Below the pieces are notes generated by a model. The model saw only the letters and a program-made list of their open reading frames with translations, ran no database searches and was not told the origin of the DNA. The position numbers were made by a program, and so were the translations under genes. Shown here piece after piece: positions 57,481-64,000 of a stretch of 64,000 nt of DNA; position 1 is the first letter of the stretch; each line of letters starts with the position of its first letter. Source of the stretch: an uncultured Pseudomonadota bacterium (GTDB taxonomy: Bacteria; Pseudomonadota; Gammaproteobacteria; Burkholderiales; SG8-39); NCBI GenBank assembly GCA_903909415.1, contig CAIVVS010000002.1:1-64000 (forward strand), in the 5' to 3' direction.

Positions 57481-58608
57481 ATGGCCCGCGCACCCCGCCC
57501 AGCATCCGGTGACGCGCCCGGTGACCCGGGCGCCGACGCCGCCGCCGGCGAGTTCGGCCTGATCCGGCGGCATTTCGCCGGCCTGTCCCTGCCGGAGGAC
57601 GCCGCTGGCGTGCTGCTGGGCATAGGCGATGACTGCGCGCTGTTGCGTCCCACGCCGGGGGTGGTGCAGGCGGTGTCCACCGACATGCTGGTCGAGGGCC
57701 GTCATTTCCTCGCCGGTACCGATGCGCGCCGCCTTGGGCGCAAGTGCCTTGCGGTGAACCTGTCGGACCTCGCCGCGATGGGAGCGGACCCGAAGTACGC
57801 GCTGCTCGCGCTGGCGCTGCCCGACGCCGACGAGGCCTGGGTCGCGGCCTTTGCCGCCGGCATGGGCGAACTCGCGCGGGCGCACGGCGTGGCGCTGGTG
57901 GGCGGGGACACCACGCGCGGCGGGCGCACCATCTGCATCACCGTGATCGGCGAGGTGCCGGCACAGCTCGCGCTCAGGCGCGATGCCGCGCTGGCCGGGG
58001 ACGACATCTGGGTGTCGGGGGCCACCGGTGAGGCCGCGCTCGGCCTGGCCTGCCTGCAGGGGCGCATCGCGCTCCCGCAGGCCGCGCGCGACGCCTGTGT
58101 CGCGCGGCTCGAGGACCCCGCGCCGCGCGTCGAGCTGGGCGGGCGCCTGCGTGGCCTGGCGCATGCGGCGATCGACGTGTCCGACGGCCTGGTCGCGGAC
58201 CTCGGGCACATCCTCGAGCAATCCGGGATGGCGGCTGAACTGTCGCTGGACCTGTTGCCGCGCTCGGCGGCGATGCGCGCGGCCGAGGCCATCGACGCGG
58301 CGCTCGCGCGCGACTGCCTGTTCGCCGGCGGCGACGACTACGAACTCGCTTTCACGGCCCCGCTGCAGGCGCGCGGCCAGGTCGCCGCGCTGGCGGGCGA
58401 ACTCGGCGTCGCGCTGACCCGCATCGGCGTCGTGGTGCCGGCGCCGTTGCGCCAGGGCGCCCGGGCGGACCATCCTGCGCACGCCGCATCGCAGCGGGTG
58501 GCCGCACGCGTCACGGTGCGTGATGCCGCCGGCCTGCCGCTGGCGCTGGCTCGTGCGGGATGGGATCATTTCGCACCGGCCGCGTCGACGGGCACGCCGG
58601 AAAAATGA
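57481..58608 (+). CDS. thiL: thiamine-monophosphate kinase ThiL
   Basis: A 375-residue kinase making thiamine pyrophosphate. Features are EFGLIRRHF, GIGDDCALL (metal-binding Asp pair), STDMLVEGRHF, KCLAVNLSDLAAMGADP, GGDTTRG and DVSDGLVADLGHI, ending with FAGGDDYELAFT. An N-terminal 20-residue Ala/Pro/Gly-rich stretch precedes the fold. It lies 37 bases after nusB. Confidence 0.95.
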   Translation: MARAPRPASGDAPGDPGADAAAGEFGLIRRHFAGLSLPEDAAGVLLGIGDDCALLRPTPGVVQAVSTDMLVEGRHFLAGTDARRLGRKCLAVNLSDLAAMGADPKYALLALALPDADEAWVAAFAAGMGELARAHGVALVGGDTTRGGRTICITVIGEVPAQLALRRDAALAGDDIWVSGATGEAALGLACLQGRIALPQAARDACVARLEDPAPRVELGGRLRGLAHAAIDVSDGLVADLGHILEQSGMAAELSLDLLPRSAAMRAAEAIDAALARDCLFAGGDDYELAFTAPLQARGQVAALAGELGVALTRIGVVVPAPLRQGARADHPAHAASQRVAARVTVRDAAGLPLALARAGWDHFAPAASTGTPEK

Positions 58609-58632
58609 CCAAAACAAGGTAACTGGCTGATT

Positions 58633-59151
58633 ATGAAGGGATTTTCTCCTGACTCAGCCAGCCGCCCCATGGTGCGGCCCACGGTCCGCCTGTTGCTCGC
58701 GCACCCGGCGCACTTCATCGCGCTGGGTTTCGGCACCGGCCTCGCGCCGATCGCGCCCGGCACCGTCGGCACGCTGCTGGGCTTTCCGATCTACGCGCTG
58801 CTCGCAGCGGAGTTCGGGCCGCTCGGCATCCTGGTCGCGGTGGGCATCGGCTTTCTGATCGGCATCTGGGCCTGCGGGCGCACCGGGCGCGCGATGGGCG
58901 TGTCCGACCACAGCAGCATGGTGTGGGACGAGGTCGTCGCCATGGTGCTGATCCTGGTGTTCACGCCGCCCGGCCTTGCGTGGCAGGCGTTCGCGTTCTT
59001 CGCCTTCCGAGTGTTCGACGTGGTCAAGCCCCCGCCGATCCGCCATATCGACCGCACCGTGAAGGGCGGCTTCGGCGTGATGCTGGACGACATCGGCGCG
59101 GCGTTCTACGCGCTGCTGCTGATGGCCGTCGTGAAGTCGGCCGTCGGGTGA
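58633..59151 (+). CDS. pgpA: phosphatidylglycerophosphatase A
   Basis: A 172-residue membrane enzyme dephosphorylating phosphatidylglycerophosphate. It carries LGFGTGLAPIAPGTVGTLLGFPIY, DHSSMVWDEVVAM and RVFDVVKPPPIRHIDRTVKGGFGVMLDDIGAAFYA, the diagnostic PgpA segments. Three to four hydrophobic helices are visible. It begins 24 bases after thiL. Confidence 0.95.
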   Translation: MKGFSPDSASRPMVRPTVRLLLAHPAHFIALGFGTGLAPIAPGTVGTLLGFPIYALLAAEFGPLGILVAVGIGFLIGIWACGRTGRAMGVSDHSSMVWDEVVAMVLILVFTPPGLAWQAFAFFAFRVFDVVKPPPIRHIDRTVKGGFGVMLDDIGAAFYALLLMAVVKSAVG

Positions 59152-59161
59152 GCGCGCAGCG

Positions 59162-59656
59162 ATGAGCGACACCCTCACCACGCTGGCCACGCTCGCCGGC
59201 GCGCGGCTCAAGGCGCGCGCGCTGATGCTCGCCACCGCCGAGTCCTGCACCGGGGGCGGCATCGCGCACGCGGTCACCGCGATCGCCGGCAGTTCGGCCT
59301 GGTTCGACCGCGGCTTCGTCACCTACTCCAACGAGGCCAAGCAGGACATGCTGGGCGTGGCGGCGTCGACGCTCGCCGCGCACGGCGCGGTCAGCGAGCC
59401 GGTGGCGCGCGAGATGGCCGCGGGCGCGCTCGCGCGCAGCCGCGCCGGCATCGCGCTGTCGGTCACCGGCGTGGCCGGACCCGGCGGCGGCACGTCCGAC
59501 AAGCCGGTGGGCATGGTGTGCCTCGCCTGGGCCGTCGCGGGAGGCGCGGTGGTGGCCGTCACGCGCCATTTCGAGGGCGACCGCGACGCGGTGCGCCGGC
59601 AATCCGTCATCGCCGCCCTGCAGGGCGTGCTGCATCGCCTGGAGGAGAGTGCATGA
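59162..59656 (+). CDS. pncC: nicotinamide-nucleotide amidohydrolase PncC (CinA C-terminal domain)
   Basis: A 164-residue stand-alone CinA C-terminal domain that deamidates NMN. Motifs are ATAESCTGGGIAHAVTAIAGSSAWF, GFVTYSNEAKQDMLGV and LSVTGVAGPGGGTSDKPVGMVCLAW. It lies 10 bases after pgpA, and its stop overlaps the next gene by 4 bases. Confidence 0.94.
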   Translation: MSDTLTTLATLAGARLKARALMLATAESCTGGGIAHAVTAIAGSSAWFDRGFVTYSNEAKQDMLGVAASTLAAHGAVSEPVAREMAAGALARSRAGIALSVTGVAGPGGGTSDKPVGMVCLAWAVAGGAVVAVTRHFEGDRDAVRRQSVIAALQGVLHRLEESA

Positions 59657-60573
59657 GGAACCGCGCAATGATTCGACCGGTGCTGGCCGCCGTGCTTGCT
59701 TTCACGCTGGGTGCCGGCATGGCCATGCCCGGCGGCGTCGCATTCGCGCAGGCGCCCGCGCAGCCTTCCATGGAAACCATCGCGGAAAAGAAGGACAACC
59801 TCGCCGGTCCCTACGTGCCCACGCCCTGGGAAATCGTCACCGAGATGCTGCGCATGGCCGACATCGGCCCCAACGACGTGGTCTATGACCTGGGCTCGGG
59901 CGACGGTCGCCTGGTGATCACCGCGGCCAAGCGCTACGGCGCCAGGGGCACCGGCTTCGAGCTGCAGGACAAGCTGGTGGACATGGCGCGCAAGCAGGCC
60001 GTGGAGGACGGCGTGGTCGAGCGCGCGAAGTTCGTGCAGGCCGACCTGTTCGAGACCGACCTGTCCGCCGCCAGCGTGGTGACGCTCTACCTGCTGCCGC
60101 GCTTCACGCAGCGCCTGGTGCCCAAGCTGCGCGCCGAGCTCAAGCCCGGCTCGCGCATCGTCTCGCACGACTACCCGCTCACGCCCTGGCCGGCCGACAA
60201 GGTGCTGACCTTCGACGTGCCCGAGAAGGAGTTGATCTCGGGCACCACGCGAACCGTCCTGCACTACTACGTGGTGCCGGCGCGCGTGGGCGGCACCTGG
60301 GACCTGCGCCTGCCGGCCGAACTCGGCGTGCAGGCAGGCGCGTCGCTGTCCTTCGTGCAGACGACGGAGGCGGTCGACGCGCGCGCCACGCTGCCGGGCG
60401 AGCCCTCGCAGACCGTGCGCGACCTCACTGTTCGCGGCGAGCGGGTGCGCTTCGCGCTGTTCGCCCCGCGTGGCCGCAACGCGATTTTCGAGGGCGCGGT
60501 CTCGGACAGGCAGATGGCCGGCGAGGTGGTGACGCCCGCGGGCAAGCGCCCGTGGAGCGCGACGCTCAAATAG
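59653..60573 (+). CDS. exported protein with a class I SAM-methyltransferase-like domain
   Basis: A 306-residue protein with a signal peptide (helix residues about 9-25, likely cleaved after AFA at 32). Residues about 55-200 look like a methyltransferase: VVYDLGSGDGRLVITAAKRYG (motif I at 77-88), GFELQDKLVDMAR, and an acidic DLFETDL. The C-terminal 100 residues are beta-rich (GGTWDLRLPAELGVQAG, FEGAVSDRQMAGEVV). A periplasmic methyltransferase is odd because SAM is cytosolic. GGAGGAG precedes the ATG, so this start is well supported; cytoplasmic location cannot be excluded. Confidence 0.8.
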   Translation: MRNRAMIRPVLAAVLAFTLGAGMAMPGGVAFAQAPAQPSMETIAEKKDNLAGPYVPTPWEIVTEMLRMADIGPNDVVYDLGSGDGRLVITAAKRYGARGTGFELQDKLVDMARKQAVEDGVVERAKFVQADLFETDLSAASVVTLYLLPRFTQRLVPKLRAELKPGSRIVSHDYPLTPWPADKVLTFDVPEKELISGTTRTVLHYYVVPARVGGTWDLRLPAELGVQAGASLSFVQTTEAVDARATLPGEPSQTVRDLTVRGERVRFALFAPRGRNAIFEGAVSDRQMAGEVVTPAGKRPWSATLK

Positions 60574-60584
60574 GGCAGGGCGGA

Positions 60585-60600
60585 ACCGGGGTGTCCCGGT
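60585..60600. terminator. short hairpin between convergent genes
   Basis: ACCGGG (60585-60590) and CCCGGT (60595-60600) pair around GTGT, 11 bases after the methyltransferase-like gene and 21 bases before the convergent Bug gene stop. No T run follows, so this is weak support. Confidence 0.3.
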
Positions 60601-60621
60601 CGGGATCCCTCAATCGATCCC

Positions 60622-61611
60622 TCAGTCGACCTTCGCGCCGGTGGCGCGGATGATCGGCGCCCAGCGCGCGTTCTCGCTCTTGAGGTAGGCGGCGAACTCC
60701 GTCGCAGCCGAGCCCACGGCGATCAGGCCGTTGGCATCGAACTGCTCGCGCACGGCGGGCAGGTTGAGGGCCCGGCGCGCGTCGTCCTCGAGCTTCTTCA
60801 CGATGGCCGCGGGCGTGGCGCGCGGCGCGAGCAGGCCCGAGCCGCCGCCGACCTCGTAGCCCTTGAGTCCCGACTCCGACAGCGTGGGCACGTCCGGCGC
60901 GGACGTGATGCGCATCGCGGTGGTCACGGCGAGCGCGCGCAGCTTGCCGGCCTTCACGAAGGGCAGTATCAGCGGCGCGTTCTGGAACGAGACCTCGAAC
61001 TGCCCGCTCACCAGCTCGGTGGTCATCTGCGCGCTGGACTTGTAGGGCACGTGCTGCAGGTCCACGCCGGCCATGGTCTTGAACAGCTCGCCCGACAGGT
61101 GCTGCGAGGAACCGCTGCCGGGCGAGCCGAAGCGCAGCTTGCCGGGGTTGGCCTTCGCATAGGCGACCAGTTCGGCCACCGACTTGAACGGCACCGAGGG
61201 GTGCACCGCGAGCAGGTTGGGCGTGTTCGACACCTGCGTGATCGGCGCGAAGTCCTTCTGGATGTCGTAGGCGAGGTTCGAGTAGAGCGACGAATTGAAG
61301 TACAGCGGTCCGGCCGAGGCCATCAGCAGGCTGTAGCCGTCGGGCACGGCCTTGGCCACGCGCTCGGCGGCGATGTTGCCGGCCGCCCCGGGCAGGTGCT
61401 CGAGCACGAAGTTGTAGCCCGCGGCTTCGGTCATCTTCGCGGTGAAGATGCGCGCCTGGAAGTCGGGCGATCCCCCGGCGCTGGAGGAGATGACGATGCG
61501 CACCGGCTTGGCGGGATAGGCCTGCGCCAGCGCGCCGCCCGCGCCCAGCACCCCGGGAAGCGCCGCCATGGCGAGCGCGGCAATGCGTGGAATCGAGGTA
61601 ATGCGGTGCAT
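60622..61611 (-). CDS. tripartite tricarboxylate transporter (Bug family) substrate-binding protein
   Basis: A 329-residue exported solute receptor. The signal peptide ends near GGALAQ, followed by YPAKPVRIVISSSAGGSPDFQARI, LEHLPGAAGNIAAERVAKA, PDGYSLLM and VPYKSSAQMTTELVSGQFEVSF. Bug proteins are abundant in Burkholderiales and bind carboxylates or amides. No TctA or TctB membrane partner is nearby, so it is an orphan receptor, as many are. It is divergent from a second Bug gene. Confidence 0.92.
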   Translation of the reverse strand: MHRITSIPRIAALAMAALPGVLGAGGALAQAYPAKPVRIVISSSAGGSPDFQARIFTAKMTEAAGYNFVLEHLPGAAGNIAAERVAKAVPDGYSLLMASAGPLYFNSSLYSNLAYDIQKDFAPITQVSNTPNLLAVHPSVPFKSVAELVAYAKANPGKLRFGSPGSGSSQHLSGELFKTMAGVDLQHVPYKSSAQMTTELVSGQFEVSFQNAPLILPFVKAGKLRALAVTTAMRITSAPDVPTLSESGLKGYEVGGGSGLLAPRATPAAIVKKLEDDARRALNLPAVREQFDANGLIAVGSAATEFAAYLKSENARWAPIIRATGAKVD

Positions 61612-61712
61612 GGCAGGGTTCCTGGTGGTGGGCGGCGCCGTTTGCGCCGGTGGTGCGTACGATCCGTGCAGGCCATCTGCGCGAATCGCCGGGGATCATA
61701 GTCCCGGCGCGG

Positions 61713-61718
61713 TAAAAT
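61713..61718 (+). promoter_or_regulatory. possible -10 box (TAAAAT) for the Bug gene at 61777
   Basis: GGTAAAATCC lies in the 165-base divergent gap, 59 bases before the GTG start. No convincing -35 is visible. Confidence 0.35.
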
Positions 61719-61776
61719 CCCCAGACCATCCGCGGCATGGCTGTCATTCGCGGATCGATGGTTTCCAGGAGCTACC

Positions 61777-62775
61777 GTGCGATCGATTCCCCGTTCCAAC
61801 CCGTTCCGGTCCGCCAGGGACCTTGCGCTGCCCCTGCTGGCGGCCGTGCTGGTCGCGCTGCCCGCCCTGGCGCAGTCGCAGTCCTACCCCTCGCGCGCGG
61901 TGCGCATCGTCGTGGGTTTCCCGGCCGGCAACTCGCCCGACATCGTCGCGCGCGCCGTCGGCGATGACCTGTCCAAGGCCTGGGGCCAGGCCGTGGTGGT
62001 GGAGAACCGCGCCGGGGCCGGCGCCATCCTCGCGACCGAGGCGGTGGCCAAGGCCGCGCCCGACGGGCACACGCTCTACCTGGGCACGCTGGGCGCGCTG
62101 GGGCTGAACCCGCACCTGTACAAGAAGCTGCCCTATGACCCGGTGCGCGACTTCACCGGCATCACCTTCGTGTCCGAGAATCCGTTCGTGCTGGCAGTGT
62201 CCCCGTCCCTCGAGGCGAAGAACCTGCAGGAGCTGCTGGCGCTGGCGCGCGCCAGGCCCGGCAGCCTCAACTACGGCTCGGGCGCGAGCTTCGCGCAGAT
62301 GCTCGCCGAGGCGCTCAAGAAGCGCACCGGCACCAGCATGACCATGGTGCCGTACAAGGGCGTGCAGATGGCGATCAACGACGTCATCGGCGGCCAGGTG
62401 CAGGTGGCCTTCGCGGACCTGCCGGCGGTGCTGTCCTTCCACCGCAGCGGCAAGGCGCGCATCCTCGGGGTCACCAGCGCGCGCCGTTCGGCGGTCGCCC
62501 CCGACCTGCCGACGCTGGCCGAGCAGGGCCTGGCGGGCTATGACTTCGCCACCTGGTACGCCTTCGTCGCGCCGGCGGCCACGCCCAGGCCGGTGATCGA
62601 CAAGGTCCACGCCGACATGGTGCGCATCCTCGAGCGCGACGACGTGAAGGCGCGCCTGCTCGCGCTGGGGCTGGAAGTGCGCACGTCCAGGCCCGAGTAC
62701 GTCACCGATCTGGTCAAGAGCGAGATCGCCAAGTGGGGCCCGGTGGTGCGCGACGCCGGGATCGAACCGCAGTAA
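61777..62775 (+). CDS. tripartite tricarboxylate transporter (Bug family) substrate-binding protein
   Basis: A 332-residue exported receptor of the same family. Its signal peptide ends near PALAQSQ, then SYPSRAVRIVVGFPAGNSPDIVARAV, VENRAGAGAILATEAVAKA, PDGHTLYLG and VPYKGVQMAINDVIGGQVQVAF. The start is GTG 61777 after AGGAG. A TAAAAT element lies at 61713-61718. No membrane components are adjacent. It may share control with the divergent gene across the 165-base gap. Confidence 0.92.
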   Translation: MRSIPRSNPFRSARDLALPLLAAVLVALPALAQSQSYPSRAVRIVVGFPAGNSPDIVARAVGDDLSKAWGQAVVVENRAGAGAILATEAVAKAAPDGHTLYLGTLGALGLNPHLYKKLPYDPVRDFTGITFVSENPFVLAVSPSLEAKNLQELLALARARPGSLNYGSGASFAQMLAEALKKRTGTSMTMVPYKGVQMAINDVIGGQVQVAFADLPAVLSFHRSGKARILGVTSARRSAVAPDLPTLAEQGLAGYDFATWYAFVAPAATPRPVIDKVHADMVRILERDDVKARLLALGLEVRTSRPEYVTDLVKSEIAKWGPVVRDAGIEPQ

Positions 62776-62875
62776 GCATCGCAGCAAGCCTGCTGGAGGC
62801 GGAGCCGTCCCCCGGCCTGCCCCGCAGTCATCCGACATTCATCGACAGCGCCCGCCGGGCCGGAAGGAAACCGCC

Positions 62876-63640
62876 ATGTTGGAACTGCTCACCAGCCCGC
62901 AGGCCTGGATTGCGTTCGCCACCCTCACCGCGCTGGAACTGGTGCTGGGCATCGACAACGTGATCTTCATCTCCATCCTGGTCGACAGGCTGCCCGTTGC
63001 GCAGCGCGAGCTGGCGCGGCGCATCGGCCTGTTCCTGGCGATGTTCATGCGCATCGGCCTGCTGTTCCTGCTGTCGTGGATTGTCGGGCTGACGGCGCCG
63101 CTGTTCACCTTGCTCACCCAGGAAATATCCGGGCGCGACCTCATCCTGCTCTCGGGCGGCCTGTTCCTGATCTGGAAGAGCACGCAGGAAGTCCACCAGC
63201 TGATGGAAGGCGTGGGGGAGGAGTCGGCCACCGGCGCCGCCGTGTCCACCTTCGGCGCGGTGATCACGCAGATCATCGTGATCGACATGGTGTTCTCGCT
63301 GGACTCCATCATCACCGCGGTCGGCATGGTCGACGAGATCGCGGTGATGGTCGCCGCGGTGGTGGTGTCGGTGGCGCTGATGATGCTGTTCGCCAGCTCC
63401 ATCGGGCGCTTCGTCTCGGCCCACCCGACGGTGAAGATGCTGGCCTTGTCCTTCCTGTTCGTGATCGGGGTGGCGCTGATCGCCGAGGGCCTCGACACCC
63501 ACGTGCCCAAGGGCTACATCTACTTCGCGATGGCGTTCTCGGTGTGCGTCGAAATGCTCAACATCCGCGTGCGCAAGCGCGCGGCCAAGCCCGTACAGTT
63601 GCACGAGCGGTATTCGCGCACGCCGGGGAATGAGTCCTGA
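62876..63640 (+). CDS. TerC family integral membrane protein
   Basis: A 254-residue protein with seven to eight membrane helices. It has the TerC signatures [21 protein letters not shown] and [19 protein letters not shown], each with conserved Asp in a helix, and ends in a short basic tail. TerC proteins have been linked to tellurite resistance and metal (manganese) homeostasis. It lies upstream of recA, with a 145-base gap holding the recA control region. Confidence 0.92.
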   Translation: MLELLTSPQAWIAFATLTALELVLGIDNVIFISILVDRLPVAQRELARRIGLFLAMFMRIGLLFLLSWIVGLTAPLFTLLTQEISGRDLILLSGGLFLIWKSTQEVHQLMEGVGEESATGAAVSTFGAVITQIIVIDMVFSLDSIITAVGMVDEIAVMVAAVVVSVALMMLFASSIGRFVSAHPTVKMLALSFLFVIGVALIAEGLDTHVPKGYIYFAMAFSVCVEMLNIRVRKRAAKPVQLHERYSRTPGNES

Positions 63641-63711
63641 AATCGCATAAGTGCATGATATAAAAGGGAAATATTACCCTGCCTGAAACGGGGCTTGCAT
63701 TTTGGGCCAAC

Positions 63712-63744
63712 CTGTATAAGCATACAGTCTGTACAAACATACAG
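63712..63744 (+). promoter_or_regulatory. two adjacent LexA (SOS) boxes upstream of recA
   Basis: CTGTATAAGCATACAG (63712-63727) and CTGTACAAACATACAG (63729-63744) each match CTGT-N8-ACAG exactly, separated by one base. The first overlaps a TATAAG -10-like element (63715-63720); TTGCAT lies upstream at 63695-63700, though its spacing of 14 is short. This is a strong SOS operator. Confidence 0.85.
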
Positions 63745-63785
63745 GTCACCGGCCCCCTGCCGGCCACCGTCTTGGGAGAACAAGA

Positions 63786-64000
63786 ATGATCAACGAAGGA
63801 AAAGTCATGGAAGAAGGCAAGGCCAAGGCCCTGCAGGCGGCGCTGGCGCAGATCGAGAAGCAGTTCGGCAAGGGTTCCATCATGAAGATGGACTCCGACG
63901 CCGCGCAGGACGTGCAGGTGGTGTCCACCGGGTCGCTGGGCCTGGACGTGGCGCTGGGCGTCGGCGGGCTGCCGCGCGGCCGCGTGGTCGAGATCTACGG
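63786..64000 (+). CDS. recA: recombinase RecA, N-terminal part (cut by window end)
   Basis: The first 71 residues of Rec[25 protein letters not shown] followed by [27 protein letters not shown], just before the Walker A motif. RecA drives homologous recombination and LexA cleavage in the SOS response. Start 63786 has GGGAG upstream; ATG 63807, with AAGGA before it, is a possible alternative. Two LexA boxes precede it, as expected for autoregulated recA. Confidence 0.95.
   Translation, partial: MINEGKVMEEGKAKALQAALAQIEKQFGKGSIMKMDSDAAQDVQVVSTGSLGLDVALGVGGLPRGRVVEIY

Noticed and set aside
63520..63783. Small minus-strand ORFs across the recA control region
   Set aside because: They span the LexA boxes and terC end, lack a ribosome site and any domain.

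Overview
The window is about 64 kb of very GC-rich, densely packed DNA. It most likely comes from the chromosome of a betaproteobacterium of the order Burkholderiales. Three things point there. The gene order mraZ-rsmH-ftsL-ftsI-murEF-mraY-murD-ftsW-murGCB-ddl-ftsQAZ-lpxC-(dciA)-M23-secA-argJ is typical of that group. So is the block nudix/thiE-yacG-zapD-coaE-pilD-pilC. There are also two tripartite-tricarboxylate-type (Bug) exported binding proteins. The family cannot be fixed from the sequence alone.

Region 1 (1-15.7 kb) is an accessory catabolic island. A plus-strand set holds the tail of a probable maleylacetate reductase, two beta-hydroxyacid-dehydrogenase-like proteins flanking an AtzA/TrzA-type amidohydrolase, and an intradiol ring-cleavage dioxygenase of the hydroxyquinol type. 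It ends in a terminator followed by two copies of a 93-bp hairpin repeat. Facing it is a nine-gene minus-strand operon. It encodes a RutE-like nitroreductase, two paralogous Liv-type binding proteins, a 2Fe-2S flavin reductase, a VOC protein with an H/H/E metal triad, a fumarylacetoacetase-family hydrolase, and LivH, a LivM-LivG fusion and LivF. A 3-oxoadipyl-CoA thiolase-like gene is divergent from it. Together these suggest uptake and ring cleavage of an aromatic compound, with part of the flow through hydroxyquinol, maleylacetate, 3-oxoadipate and 3-oxoadipyl-CoA. The true substrate is not evident.

Region 2 (16.3-36.1 kb) is a complete dcw cell-division and wall cluster plus lpxC. Most genes overlap by 1-17 bases. 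The cluster starts with a sigma70-like promoter and three 10-bp-spaced TGGG-like repeats, the expected MraZ operator. Region 3 (36.2-49.8 kb) holds dciA, an M23 peptidase, secA, argJ, a DUF815 ATPase, a Nudix-ThiE fusion, yacG, zapD, coaE, pilD, pilC (without pilB), a CNNM/CBS transporter and a CcsA-like membrane protein. Region 4 (49.9-53.6 kb) is ffh and the ribosomal operon rpsP-rimM-trmD-rplS. Region 5 (53.7-60.6 kb) has an ACMSD-like amidohydrolase, a small exported protein, then ribB(X)-ribH-nusB-thiL-pgpA-pncC and an unusual exported methyltransferase-like protein. Region 6 (60.6-64 kb) has two divergent Bug receptors, a TerC-family protein, and the start of recA behind two adjacent perfect SOS boxes.

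No tRNA, rRNA, CRISPR array, insertion sequence, prophage or defence island was seen. Most of the window is conserved housekeeping DNA. The less ordinary material is the catabolic island and a handful of small ORFs, hairpins and domain variants listed as findings.
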